64,000 nucleotides of DNA from Chryseolinea sp. H1M3-3 (GTDB taxonomy: Bacteria; Bacteroidota; Bacteroidia; Cytophagales; Cyclobacteriaceae), in NCBI RefSeq assembly GCF_029360725.1, contig NZ_JARKMY010000002.1, positions 434,001-498,000 on the forward strand, given 5' to 3'. This document shows positions 1 to 8,603 of this stretch, in pieces. The notes beneath the pieces are model-generated. The model was not told where the DNA came from, ran no database searches, and saw only the letters and a list, made by a program, of their open reading frames with translations. Made by a program: the position numbers and the translations under genes. Each line of letters starts with the position of its first letter. Position 1 is the stretch's first letter.

Positions 1-596
1 CGGGTGTTGGTATACCAGGCTCTTGCATAATACACTCTGCCAATGACACCATCGTGCAACGATTGGATTGCCTCTTTTACGCGTGGCCATGATCGTCGCT
101 GATTGCCCATCTGAACGATTTTTGTATCATATTTCTTCATGGCATCGACCAACAGTTCTGCTTCTCCGGGATTATGACTACCGGGTTTCTCAACATAAAT
201 ATGTTTGCCTGCTTTTAATCCGAGGATGGCAGCAGGAGCATGCCAATGATCAGGCGCTGCAATGGAAAGTGCATCTACAGTTTTATCATCAAGTGCACGT
301 CTGAAATCAGAAACCGACTTTGGTTTTGCTTTCCCTTTTGATGCGAGTTCCATTGCCTTTGATAGCGGAATTGTATCAACATCACAGATGTATGCAATTT
401 CTGCATTGGGCTGATTCAAGAAAGCACGCACGTGATCCAACCCTCGGGCATTCACACCCATAATCGCTACTTTATATTTATCTTTTACAGGATAGGTAGG
501 CAAAATATTAAAGGCATGAAGATTTTCAGTCAGGCCTGCACCGATACTTCCCGCTATCGCAGATTGAATAAATTTACGCCGGTTCCATTGTTTCAT
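1..596 (-). CDS. Gfo/Idh/MocA family oxidoreductase, 5' part (gene runs off the window)
   Basis: The reading frame opens at an ATG (complement of 594-596) and stays open to base 1, giving the first 198 residues; the 3' end lies outside. The N-terminus NRRKFIQ followed by an Ala/Gly-rich stretch looks like a Tat signal, as is usual for exported oxidoreductases of this family in Bacteroidota. A Rossmann nucleotide-binding start (KVAIMGVNARG) is followed by APDHWHAPAAI and the EKP motif (HIYVEKPG) that carries the family's catalytic lysine. NAD(P)-dependent oxidation of a sugar-like substrate in the periplasm is the family expectation; the substrate cannot be read. No FNR-type dyad lies upstream, so it is probably unrelated to the rest of the window. 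Confidence 0.85.
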   Translation of the reverse strand, partial: MKQWNRRKFIQSAIAGSIGAGLTENLHAFNILPTYPVKDKYKVAIMGVNARGLDHVRAFLNQPNAEIAYICDVDTIPLSKAMELASKGKAKPKSVSDFRRALDDKTVDALSIAAPDHWHAPAAILGLKAGKHIYVEKPGSHNPGEAELLVDAMKKYDTKIVQMGNQRRSWPRVKEAIQSLHDGVIGRVYYARAWYTNT

Positions 597-1594
597 GGTA
601 AAAGTGTTTGGGTATTTACTTAAATGTTAATGTTTTGCATCCAGACGTCGAGTGAATTAAATTTTGTACGAGGGTGTAATGACACTTAGATAAGTTAGGT
701 TGCTGATTTGGCAAAGGAAGCTACAAAAAACGTTGAGAAGTTATTAGCTAAAACACAAAAAAGTTAATTGCTAGTATGCTAAAATCCGATGTTGAATTCG
801 ATCGTGGGCTTTCGAAAGAACACATGCACATCTGAACAGTGAAATGAGAAAGCGTGTGGGAACAGGTACAAGCCGATGGTTCCACGGAAAGATGCTGGGG
901 TTCTCCCAAAATCAAATCTTCGGCACCTTAAGACAAATATTTATTTCGAAAGCATGCATTCTTTCTGAGGTTATAACGTAGAGGCTGGTGGTATAGTGAA
1001 AGAAGGTTTAGGTGGTTAATAAATTGAGGTGCTATCAATGAATTGGAGAGAGGAAAACTACAGCTAGAGTTTAATGATTTGCCTCCACGTTTGAAATATT
1101 AAAGCTGTGGATGTTTGGCTAATAGGAAATGATAATTCCGTGAAGTGATGGATCATAGGACGTCTGCACAGTATTAAGACTGAGGATATCTAGCATGAAA
1201 ATATTTTTTAAAAAGTTAACTGAGGATAACTGCAAGTGAAATCTATTTCTCCTTTCACCACAGTCTATCCAAAAATTTCCACGCTGATTTTCTTCGTATC
1301 GGCCTGTAGCTTTTTGAAATGGACTTTCCTAACATGGCATAATATTTACTAGTGTTAAAATGTTAAATCTCTGAGGAGTGATACGATATAAATCAGGACT
1401 ACGATGATAAATCTGGTTTCTGATATTAATTCGGATCTGAGATCATATCCTAAAAACTTGATCTGGACAATACCAGCGAAAGGACGAGATTAACTAAGAG
1501 GCTGTCTTAATTTATCACTAAGTTCGACAGCCTCTTATCTTTTTTATGGTATAATGATGATTCAAATTCAATTATACACTTAACCGGATAAATT
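597..1594. other. Gene-free stretch of about 1 kb
   Basis: No frame on either strand gives a protein-like translation of useful length between the divergent oxidoreductase and hsp20. I see a diverged short direct repeat (ctgaggata near 1180 and near 1220) and a strong inverted repeat at 1496-1536, described separately. The stretch may be decayed sequence, but I found no recognisable fragment of a transposase or other gene. Confidence 0.5.
1496..1536 (+). repeat. Perfect 11-bp inverted repeat (AAGAGGCTGTC / GACAGCCTCTT) followed by T-rich sequence
   Basis: The arms are 1496-1506 and 1526-1536, separated by 19 bases, and are followed by ATCTTTTTTAT. Its form is that of a rho-independent terminator reading rightwards, yet no plus-strand gene lies upstream. 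The arm sequence GAGGCTGTC resembles the ends of several bacterial insertion sequences, so it could be the remains of a small non-autonomous element. I cannot decide between these from sequence alone. Confidence 0.45.
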
Positions 1595-2029
1595 ATGGCG
1601 TTATTAAGACAATCTAATTGGCCCGCGTCGAGAGGATCATTGTTATCGGATTTTCTCGATGATGAAAAGTTTTTCAACTTTCCAACTGTTGCCACCAGAA
1701 CAATACCCGCGGTAAATGTTAAGGAATCTCACAAAGCGTATGATGTGGAAGTGTTAGCGCCTGGGTTCAATAAAGATGACTTTAATATTTCACTTGAGAA
1801 CAATATGCTAACCATAGCTGCAGAAAACAAAAAGGAAGAGGCAAAGACCGACATCAACTATACCCGTCGGGAATTTGAGTACAGGTCGTTCTCCCGGTCC
1901 TTCAGTTTACCAAACAACATAAACGAGGACGGCATTGACGCAAAATATGAGAACGGCATCTTGCGCTTGACATTGCAAAAAAAGAATCTTAAAACGGACA
2001 CATCCAAGAAGCCTATCGACATTAAATAG
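1595..2029 (+). CDS. Small heat shock protein Hsp20
   Basis: This 144-residue protein is a typical Hsp20/alpha-crystallin chaperone, which holds unfolding proteins without ATP. The alpha-crystallin domain spans about residues 35-130 and ends with the family signature NGILRLTLQKK (G-x-L-x-L). The C-terminal PIDIK is the I-x-I tail that docks onto neighbouring subunits in the oligomer. Length is normal for bacterial members. Upstream, TATAAT at 1550-1555 resembles a sigma-70 -10 box rather than the Bacteroidota TAnnTTTG element, and no FNR-like dyad is present, so control is probably separate from the oxygen regulon. Confidence 0.93.
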   Translation: MALLRQSNWPASRGSLLSDFLDDEKFFNFPTVATRTIPAVNVKESHKAYDVEVLAPGFNKDDFNISLENNMLTIAAENKKEEAKTDINYTRREFEYRSFSRSFSLPNNINEDGIDAKYENGILRLTLQKKNLKTDTSKKPIDIK

Positions 2030-2118
2030 AAAGATGAGGGTGTTGTCATTTTTTGGCAATGCCTTGAGGGTACACTATGCTTTTGATAGTCATTGAATTA
2101 GTAACTAAAGCAAACGCA

Positions 2119-3066
2119 GTGAAAGCTATAAAAGTACACGAAATGGGAGGTCCGGAAGTTTTAAAACTGGAAGACATCCCCATTCCTTTTCCAGGTAAGG
2201 GTGAGGTTTTGGTGGAAGTACATGCCGCCAGCCTTAATCCCATAGATTCTAAATTGTTACGAGCAGATCCAGCTTATCAAAACGCAGCAGATCATCCATT
2301 GACGCCTGGATTTGACCTTGCGGGTTCGGTTGTTGAGATCGGTGAAAACGTCAAACACATTCATGTTGGAGATAGAGTCTATGGGCAGGCTGCATTTATA
2401 CGAAAAGGCAGTGGCGCGTTTGCTGAGTATGCAGTGACGCCCGAAGATTCCATTGCCCGTATGCCCGACAATATAAGTTTTACGGAAGCGGCGGCTACGC
2501 CGTTAGCGGCATGCAGTGCGTACCAGGCGCTAGTAGAACACATGAAATTAACCAAGAACCAACGCATTTTAGTGCAGGGGGGATCAGGCGGAATCGGCAC
2601 CTTTGCGATCCAGCTGGCAAAGCATTTAGGCGCATACGTTGCCTCGACAGCTACTGGCAAGGGAATTCAATATGTTAAAGACCAGGGAGCCGACCGCGTC
2701 ATTGATTATGAGTCGACAGCATTCGAAGAATTGCTACATGACTACGACGCTGTTCTCGACACGGTTGGTGGTGAGATTTATCGAAAGTCATTTGAGGTTT
2801 TAAGACACGGCGGTATTCTTGTATCTATGTTGTCACGACCTGACGAAGCCTTAATGAAAAAATTTGGGGTTCGAGCGGTTCTTGAAACAACTAAGGTGGA
2901 TTCAAAGAAGCTAGGCAAAATTACGGATTTGATAAAGACGGGCGTATTGAAAATCAATATTGCAGAAGTTTACCCGCTACAGCAAACCAAGGAAGCGTTT
3001 GAAGCGAAAGAAAAAGAAAAAATACTTGGGAAAATTGCCATTGAAGTAAAGAAATCTTTCGCGTAA
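2119..3066 (+). CDS. Zinc-independent quinone oxidoreductase/alcohol dehydrogenase-like enzyme (MDR superfamily)
   Basis: The protein is an NADP-dependent medium-chain reductase. From a GTG start at 2119 it begins MKAIKVHEMGGPEVLKLED, the usual family N-terminus; an ATG at 2077 would add 14 residues without family likeness. The GroES-like fold covers roughly residues 1-125 and the Rossmann fold follows with VQGGSGGIGTFAIQLAK, the NADP-binding loop. The catalytic-zinc ligands and the structural-zinc Cys lobe are missing, which places it with the quinone reductases (QOR/zeta-crystallin-like) rather than true alcohol dehydrogenases. Cytoplasmic; the substrate is unknown. It ends 10 bases before the convergent uspA gene. 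Confidence 0.85.
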   Translation: MKAIKVHEMGGPEVLKLEDIPIPFPGKGEVLVEVHAASLNPIDSKLLRADPAYQNAADHPLTPGFDLAGSVVEIGENVKHIHVGDRVYGQAAFIRKGSGAFAEYAVTPEDSIARMPDNISFTEAAATPLAACSAYQALVEHMKLTKNQRILVQGGSGGIGTFAIQLAKHLGAYVASTATGKGIQYVKDQGADRVIDYESTAFEELLHDYDAVLDTVGGEIYRKSFEVLRHGGILVSMLSRPDEALMKKFGVRAVLETTKVDSKKLGKITDLIKTGVLKINIAEVYPLQQTKEAFEAKEKEKILGKIAIEVKKSFA

Positions 3067-3076
3067 TCTCGAGAGA

Positions 3077-3481
3077 CTATGGAATTATTACGAGGGGAAT
3101 CTCGGTGTCCTCAACCAATTCATCGAACGATTCTCTATTGCCTTTTCTAATACTTTTATTAATGACCATAAAGATCACGGGATGACGCTTTGTGTGTTCT
3201 TCTACGCGGTCTGCGATAAAACCAACTTCTGTCTTGAAATCGTACGAAATTTTCTGGTTCGCCAATAAATCTTGTTCCAAGAGCTGGAAACTCTTATGGG
3301 CTTCCTCTTCAATTTTCTTGCGCAACGCTATCGCGCTTTCTCCATATTGAGCTCTTGTTAACCGATAGGGGTATAATACAGTCAAATGCGATTTATGGGT
3401 CGCAGCATGTGCTATAGCCCATTGCAAGGCCTTTCGGGAAGATTCAGAGAAATCAATTATACATAAAACAGACGCCGCCAT
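3077..3481 (-). CDS. Universal stress protein (single UspA domain)
   Basis: Starting at the ATG whose complement is 3479-3481, the product is 134 residues, beginning MAASVLCIIDFSESSRKAL, a standard UspA N-terminus; a longer frame adds 19 residues with no likeness to the family. The C-terminal half lacks the ATP-binding G-x2-G-x9-G-S/T motif, so nucleotide binding is doubtful. UspA proteins are small cytoplasmic stress factors. The gene has an FNR-type dyad (3558-3571) placed exactly 55 bp from a perfect TAAGTTTG -7 box (3506-3513), the same layout as two other usp genes in this window, so induction at low oxygen is likely. Confidence 0.82.
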   Translation of the reverse strand: MAASVLCIIDFSESSRKALQWAIAHAATHKSHLTVLYPYRLTRAQYGESAIALRKKIEEEAHKSFQLLEQDLLANQKISYDFKTEVGFIADRVEEHTKRHPVIFMVINKSIRKGNRESFDELVEDTEIPLVIIP

Positions 3482-3505
3482 ACTTAGATACACCTCATTA
3501 CGATA

Positions 3506-3571
3506 CAAACTTAATTTGTATGCGTAATTTAAAATCAAACTTTAATCAAGTTGAAAAATGATTTTTATCAT
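3506..3571 (-). promoter_or_regulatory. FNR-type dyad ATGATTTTTATCAT (3558-3571) with -7 box TAAGTTTG (3506-3513)
   Basis: The dyad is a perfect ATGAT-N4-ATCAT palindrome centred at 3564.5. On the minus strand TAAGTTTG matches the Bacteroidota -7 consensus TAnnTTTG at all fixed positions, centre 3509.5, exactly 55 bp away; the dyad would sit near -62. This reads towards the uspA gene ending at 3077. No -7 box at either of the two spacings is found towards the kinase gene at 3601, although the dyad lies only about 30 bp from its start. Confidence 0.75.
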
Positions 3572-3600
3572 GTATTGCAGTATGCTATCTTACGGGCCCT

Positions 3601-4860
3601 ATGTTTCCCAACGGTACCATCCCCATACTTGATAGCGACGCTTTCAGAGAAATCTTCCAAAGCATGTCGGAAGGAATAATTATTGTCGACGATGCTGGAA
3701 AAATCGTTGCTGCTAATCCTGTATCCGAACAAATTTTTGGTTATGGTAAAGATGAGTTGAACGGTGCTCATTTGGAAAGCCTTTTGCCACACCGCTATCG
3801 CGGGCGGCATACAACTTTTCGGGAAAGCTTTAATCAACACCCTGAACCTCGACGGATGGGTTTTGGTCGTGATCTTCAGGCGTTGCGAAAGGACGGATCA
3901 GAATTCCCTGTAGAGATTAGTTTAAGCTTTACCAAAGTGAAAGGCCAATTGTTAGTGATGGCTTTTATCAGCGATATTTCAGAAAGAAAGAAAGCAGAAG
4001 AGGCGCTAAAACGCAGTGAGGAACAACTGTTGGTGTATGCGGCCGAGTTGGAGAAGAAAGTGGAGGCTCGTACGCAGGCATTGAACAATACCATCATCAA
4101 GCTGGAAGAAGAAGTGCGGGAAAGAAAACGAGCGGAGGAAGATGTTCGAAAGGCTTTTGAAAAAGAGCGTGAATTAAACGAACTTAAATCAAAGTTCGTT
4201 TCCATCGCTTCACATGAATTTCGTACACCCTTAAGCGCTGTGCTGAGTTCAGCTTCCCTTATCAGTCAATATAAAGATAAGGGAGAAATAGAAAAGGTTA
4301 CCAAACATGTGGCGCGGATTAAATCTTCGGTCACTCACCTGACGTCGATACTGAACGACTTTTTGTCGTTAGGAAAATTAGAAGAAGGGCGAATCGAAAT
4401 TAACATGGAGTCAGTATCCTTGACGGATTTTTTGACCGAGGTAAGAGAAGAACTCGTGGAAACATTAAAGCCAGGCCAGGATATTGAAATTAAATGTAAT
4501 ACAAAAGTAGAATTCCAAACCGACGCCCGTATTTTACGCAACATCTTGTTTAACCTTATCTCCAATGCAAGCAAATATTCAGATGCGGGAAAAAAAATAT
4601 TTGTGAATTGCAGCTTGCAAAACGATAGAATCACGTTTCATGTTAAAGACGAAGGCATTGGTATTCCGGAAGATGATTTTAAACACATGTTCGACCGGTT
4701 CTTTCGGGCCAGCAATGCAGGCAATACGCAGGGAACCGGACTGGGTTTGAACATTGTTAAACGCTATGCAGATTTGTTGGGAGGTAGCGTCACGTTCAAT
4801 AGCCGCTATGGTGAGGGTAGTACATTTTCAATCGCTTTGCCCCTTAATAAATCCTTATGA
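3601..4860 (+). CDS. PAS-domain sensor histidine kinase with FixL-like haem-pocket residues
   Basis: This is a 419-residue soluble kinase with no membrane segment. The PAS domain covers about residues 12-128, a coiled coil about 130-195, the HisKA domain has its phospho-acceptor in SIASHEFRTP (His205), and the ATPase domain ends the protein with N-, G1- (DEGIGIP) and G2- (GTGLGL) boxes. In the PAS domain His70 and Arg90 are spaced exactly like the haem ligand His200 and distal Arg220 of Bradyrhizobium FixL (GRH...GFGR), and the following RKDGSEFPVEISLS also aligns. Haem-based oxygen or NO sensing is therefore plausible but unproven, because non-haem PAS domains can share this block. The stop overlaps the start of the next gene (ATGA), so it is co-translated with its response regulator. 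Confidence 0.88.
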   Translation: MFPNGTIPILDSDAFREIFQSMSEGIIIVDDAGKIVAANPVSEQIFGYGKDELNGAHLESLLPHRYRGRHTTFRESFNQHPEPRRMGFGRDLQALRKDGSEFPVEISLSFTKVKGQLLVMAFISDISERKKAEEALKRSEEQLLVYAAELEKKVEARTQALNNTIIKLEEEVRERKRAEEDVRKAFEKERELNELKSKFVSIASHEFRTPLSAVLSSASLISQYKDKGEIEKVTKHVARIKSSVTHLTSILNDFLSLGKLEEGRIEINMESVSLTDFLTEVREELVETLKPGQDIEIKCNTKVEFQTDARILRNILFNLISNASKYSDAGKKIFVNCSLQNDRITFHVKDEGIGIPEDDFKHMFDRFFRASNAGNTQGTGLGLNIVKRYADLLGGSVTFNSRYGEGSTFSIALPLNKSL

Positions 4861-5918
4861 AAAAGATTCTTTTAATCGAAGACAACCTCGAGGTTCGGGA
4901 AAACACGGAAGAAATTCTTTCGCTAGCCAACTATAAAGTATTAACCGCACCTAATGGAAAAGTCGGCGTTGAACTTGCTCAGCAAGAGAAACCGGACTTG
5001 ATTATCTGTGACATCATGATGCCGGAATTGGATGGATATGGTGTATTGCATATTCTCAGCAAGAAAGACGAGACCGCCCGAATTCCATTTATTTTTCTCA
5101 CCGCCAAAACGGAGAAATCAGATATTCGAAAAGGTATGGCTCTGGGTGCCGATGATTATCTTACGAAACCTTTTGACGACACAGATCTGCTTAACGCGAT
5201 AGAAGTCCGGTTGCGAAAAAATGCTATGCAACAAAGACAATATGAAGCCAGTGCAGAGGGTTTGGATAATTTTATTAAAGATGCACAGCAGGTATTAAAC
5301 TTCAAAGACCTCGGTAAAGACAAGAAAGTTAAGTCCCTGAAAAAGAAGACCGAGGTTTTCGCAGAGGGAGATCTTCCGTTAAATGTCTTTTTTATCAAAT
5401 CGGGGAATGTCAAGACGTTTAAATCTAATCCCGATGGAAAAGAATTAATCATGAACCTGTATGTGGCAAACGATTTTTTTGGTTTCGAAGCAATTCTAGA
5501 AAATACCAATTATAAAGAATCCGCGGTGACGATGCAGGATACGGAGCTCGTCACCATTCCGCGACACGACTTTATGTTGATGATTCAAAATCACCCAGAC
5601 GTTTCAAAAAGTTTTATCAGCCTCTTGTGTAAAAAAGTTGCTGAACGTGAAGTACAGCTGCTTAACCTCGCTTACAACTCCGTACGTCAGCGAACGGCGG
5701 AAGCGTTACTCAAAGCGGAGACCCTGAAGGATTCGAAATCTGTCATTGCAATATCGCGCGATGACCTGGCAAAAATGGTAGGTACCGCAGCCGAATCGGT
5801 TATTCGTGTTCTATCAGACTTCAAAGATGAAGGGCTTATCGAAACCGAAGGAGGCAAGATAAAAATCCTTCAGCCAGCTAAACTTGAAAAAGTCGTACGC
5901 TGGAACGTTGCGAGGTAA
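4857..5918 (+). CDS. Response regulator: receiver domain fused to a CRP/FNR-family DNA-binding protein
   Basis: The 353-residue protein joins a receiver domain (about 1-122; acidic pocket ED at 8-9, phospho-acceptor Asp52 in CDIMMPELDG, Lys104 in LTKPF) to a cyclic-nucleotide-binding-type barrel (about 155-270) and a CRP-type winged helix (about 275-345). The recognition helix GTAAESVIRVL keeps the Glu and Arg that contact TGA half-sites in CRP/FNR proteins. No N-terminal Cys cluster of an Fe-S FNR is present. It is the partner of the upstream kinase (4-base overlap). The pair is equivalent to FixL with FixJ and FixK merged in one chain. A role as activator at the TGAY-N4-RTCA dyads of this window is an inference. 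Confidence 0.88.
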   Translation: MKKILLIEDNLEVRENTEEILSLANYKVLTAPNGKVGVELAQQEKPDLIICDIMMPELDGYGVLHILSKKDETARIPFIFLTAKTEKSDIRKGMALGADDYLTKPFDDTDLLNAIEVRLRKNAMQQRQYEASAEGLDNFIKDAQQVLNFKDLGKDKKVKSLKKKTEVFAEGDLPLNVFFIKSGNVKTFKSNPDGKELIMNLYVANDFFGFEAILENTNYKESAVTMQDTELVTIPRHDFMLMIQNHPDVSKSFISLLCKKVAEREVQLLNLAYNSVRQRTAEALLKAETLKDSKSVIAISRDDLAKMVGTAAESVIRVLSDFKDEGLIETEGGKIKILQPAKLEKVVRWNVAR

Positions 5919-5948
5919 TCGTTGAGCAACGCTGAATTTAGGCTGCGT

Positions 5949-6632
5949 CTAACGGCAGAGCACAATATCAATTATCCCTTCCTGAACGGAAGCGTGATGA
6001 GGAAGATGTATAAAAAATACACGGGCAATTAATAGGACACCAGAGACCACTAGCATTCCAGCGGTGATGTAGTGCAAGTTGAAGTGGAATCGTTTTATGA
6101 GTGAAGGGATGATGCTGGTTAGACCTAACATAACGGGGAGGGTACCCACACCAAACATCACCATGAAATAAAAACCTTGTAGCGGTGATTGAAGGGTTAG
6201 ACAATAAGAGAGCGCAATGAGGACCAGGCCACATGGAAGTAGGCCATTTAAAGTACCTAGTAAGAAAACTGCTCCATGATTTTTTTGGCGCAAAAACTTC
6301 GAGAAGAGATTTTTAATCACGGTAGCAAATTTTCCCACAGCCCTCGACAATATTGGGATATTCGGCTTCAGTAATCCAACCCCCACTAGCAACAAAGCAA
6401 TTCCCAGCAGTATTGAAACCAGGTTCTGGTATTTTGACATAGGCAAAAGGTATCCGGCGCTGGCTACCAGGGATCCTAAAACACCATAAGTAAGAAGGCG
6501 TCCGGCGTTATATACGCTTCTATTAAGAACTGCCTGCGGATTCATGTTACTGACAGCCATTGCCAATGGGCTACACATGCCAACGCAATGCAGGCTTCCG
6601 GCGAAACCCATGACTAACGCAGTGACTATCAT
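5949..6632 (-). CDS. Sulfite exporter TauE/SafE-like membrane protein of the cbb3 assembly operon
   Basis: The 227-residue protein has about six hydrophobic segments and starts with AGSLHCVGMCSP, the His-Cys-x3-Cys motif seen in the SafE/UreH-like proteins that accompany ccoGH in many Bacteroidota and proteobacteria. Members of this group are thought to take part in metal (copper) handling for the oxidase, although the family name comes from sulfite transport. It is the last gene of the ccoNO-Q-P-G-H run, one base after ccoH, and converges on the response regulator gene with a 30-base gap. A small dyad CGTTG/CAACG lies at 5920-5931 in that gap. Confidence 0.8.
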   Translation of the reverse strand: MIVTALVMGFAGSLHCVGMCSPLAMAVSNMNPQAVLNRSVYNAGRLLTYGVLGSLVASAGYLLPMSKYQNLVSILLGIALLLVGVGLLKPNIPILSRAVGKFATVIKNLFSKFLRQKNHGAVFLLGTLNGLLPCGLVLIALSYCLTLQSPLQGFYFMVMFGVGTLPVMLGLTSIIPSLIKRFHFNLHYITAGMLVVSGVLLIARVFFIHLPHHASVQEGIIDIVLCR

Positions 6633-6633
6633 A

Positions 6634-7068
6634 TTAAATGTAAATTATTTTTTCTAGAAAAAATTCTTCACCGTTCATAGTCCATGTCATCTTTGCCCGG
6701 TACATCCCTGGCTGCAGCATGTCCGTTGAAAAGGTTTGTACTAACCCAGCGTTTTTACTTATCGCAAATTTTTTATCTTTTGCTGAGTCAGAAGGTCTGA
6801 ATAAATTCAGCTCGCCATTTTCAACTTCACTAAAGCGGTCGAACGCAATTTCAAGTGTCCCCTGTTTTACAGAGATCTCCGGTCTTGTCTGTAATTGAGA
6901 AGCATTTTTCATTCGCACCATTTGACGCTCATATTCCAATTCTTCTTTGTAATAATCTTTAGAAACCAAGCTTATGTCTTGCTTTACGCACACTGCTACC
7001 AAAGATCCTATAAATGCTGCAAATGCGATAAACGCTACGATAATCCATTTTCCCCAATTCATAATCAT
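6634..7068 (-). CDS. ccoH: FixH/CcoH family cbb3 oxidase assembly protein
   Basis: This 144-residue protein has a single N-terminal membrane segment (about residues 6-28) followed by a periplasmic domain with the FixH feature KDYYKEELEYERQM just after the anchor. FixH/CcoH is needed for stable assembly of cbb3 oxidase and possibly for copper delivery. It starts at 7068; Met3 is an equally possible start. It lies seven bases after ccoG and one base before the SafE-like gene, in the usual order of such operons. Confidence 0.85.
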   Translation of the reverse strand: MIMNWGKWIIVAFIAFAAFIGSLVAVCVKQDISLVSKDYYKEELEYERQMVRMKNASQLQTRPEISVKQGTLEIAFDRFSEVENGELNLFRPSDSAKDKKFAISKNAGLVQTFSTDMLQPGMYRAKMTWTMNGEEFFLEKIIYI

Positions 7069-7074
7069 GTTATT

Positions 7075-8562
7075 TTAGTCTCTCTTTGCATCGGATGCCT
7101 TTGTCACTGGCCCGATAAACTTGGCTTTTACTGTTTCAACTAATTTCCCTTTTTCATATACGCCTAGTGTTACAACCGTGCGCGCCTTATTGACATTTTC
7201 CTCTGGAATTTTAATAAAGTATACACTCTTCACCATCCCTTCCGCTGGAACAACGATCCCTTTGCCGTCTACTTTATTAATAGTCGCATAGGCAGGTGAT
7301 TCGACCTTGATTTCGAGATGTAAATCCTCAAAAGTTTTATTAACAAATTCAACATTGTAAAGATTGGTAATCATGCCCGGCTCACGTTGATACAATGTTC
7401 CGGAAACTTTTAATATGGTCGTTTCAACATCAGACCGTGTTATAAGAGCAAATCCAAGCAGGCCTACCAAAGCGAGCAAAACGAAAGAATAACCCATCAC
7501 TCTTGGAGTGATGACTTTTTGAATCCCTTTAGTAATGGAATTGACAGAAGCATAACGAATTAATCCTTCGGGCTTTCCGATTTTAATCATCACCTCGTCA
7601 CACGCATCCATACATGCCGTGCAATTGACGCATTCCAATTGCGTACCATTGCGTATATCTATCCCGGTAGGGCAAACGTGGACACATAAACGGCAATCGA
7701 TGCAATCGCCCAGGTTAGGATCCACAGGTTGATTCTTCTTAAGGTGTCCGCGTGGCTCACCACGCAGCCAGTCGTATGCTACCACTATCGATTCCTTTCC
7801 CAGCAAAACACCTTGTAACCGTCCGTAAGGACAAACGGCGATACATGCTTGTTCTCTGAATTTTGCAAAGAGCCCATAGAAAATTCCGGTGAAGGAAACA
7901 AGTCCAACGAACCCTGCAATATTTTCAGCAGGGGAGTGGCTGGCAATTTCCATCGTCTTTTCAATTCCAATAAGATAAGCCATTAACGTATGGGCTATCA
8001 ACACTGAGATTAAAATGAATATGGTGTGTTTAAGCGTTTTCTTATACAATTTGGTAAAATCCCACGGTGCTTTGTCGAGTCTTTTTTGGGCAGCGGCGTC
8101 ACCTTCAATCCAATACTCAATTTTTCTAAACACCATTTCCATGAACAGCGTTTGAGGGCAAAGCCATCCACACCAGATACGACCAAATACAACCGTAAAC
8201 AGAATTATAAAAACGAAAAAAGTAATAAGTGTTACCGCCAGTAATACAAAATCCTGTGGCCAGAATGCTTGGCCAAAAATGACGAACTTTCGTTCAAAGA
8301 CATTCAGCAACAGCAGCGGCTGTCCGTTGATCTTAATAAATGGTCCACTGAAAAGCAGCGAAAGCAAAATCACAGTAACAAGAATGCGCCAATTGTGGAA
8401 TTTGCCTGAGGGCTTCTTTGGATAAAGCCAAAGACGTTTACCCGTTGCGTCTACGGTGGCAATGCTATCGCGGAATTCTTCATCTACAAATTCCTCCATT
8501 GGAACGCCGGCACTTTTCGCTAAGCGCTCCTTCCTTATGTTCATTCTTACAGCTCCATCCAT
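7075..8562 (-). CDS. ccoG: Cytochrome c oxidase accessory protein CcoG (FixG-like Cu/Fe-S membrane protein)
   Basis: The 495-residue membrane protein carries the NapH/CcoG-type motif GRIWCGWLCPQTLFMEM, then two 4Fe-4S cluster motifs (CIDCRLCVHVCP and CVNCTACMDAC), several membrane segments and a C-terminal immunoglobulin-like periplasmic domain. The N-terminus has the family hallmark FRDSIATVDATGKR. CcoG is known as a cupric reductase that supplies Cu(I) for the cbb3 active site. Start at 8562 is the first in-frame Met; Met7 is an alternative. It follows ccoP by 41 bases and belongs to the cco operon. Confidence 0.93.
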   Translation of the reverse strand: MDGAVRMNIRKERLAKSAGVPMEEFVDEEFRDSIATVDATGKRLWLYPKKPSGKFHNWRILVTVILLSLLFSGPFIKINGQPLLLLNVFERKFVIFGQAFWPQDFVLLAVTLITFFVFIILFTVVFGRIWCGWLCPQTLFMEMVFRKIEYWIEGDAAAQKRLDKAPWDFTKLYKKTLKHTIFILISVLIAHTLMAYLIGIEKTMEIASHSPAENIAGFVGLVSFTGIFYGLFAKFREQACIAVCPYGRLQGVLLGKESIVVAYDWLRGEPRGHLKKNQPVDPNLGDCIDCRLCVHVCPTGIDIRNGTQLECVNCTACMDACDEVMIKIGKPEGLIRYASVNSITKGIQKVITPRVMGYSFVLLALVGLLGFALITRSDVETTILKVSGTLYQREPGMITNLYNVEFVNKTFEDLHLEIKVESPAYATINKVDGKGIVVPAEGMVKSVYFIKIPEENVNKARTVVTLGVYEKGKLVETVKAKFIGPVTKASDAKRD

Positions 8563-8603
8563 TTCCGTAGATTCATTGATTGATTAACGACACCGCTTTT
8601 CGT

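Noticed and set aside
597-1594. Possible decayed transposase or small genes in the gene-free stretch
   Set aside because: No frame gave recognisable protein sequence; only the inverted repeat at 1496-1536 could be supported.
3558-3601. FNR-type dyad as promoter of the FixL-like kinase gene
   Set aside because: The dyad is only about 30 bp from the kinase start and no TAnnTTTG box fits at either spacing; it fits the divergent uspA gene perfectly.
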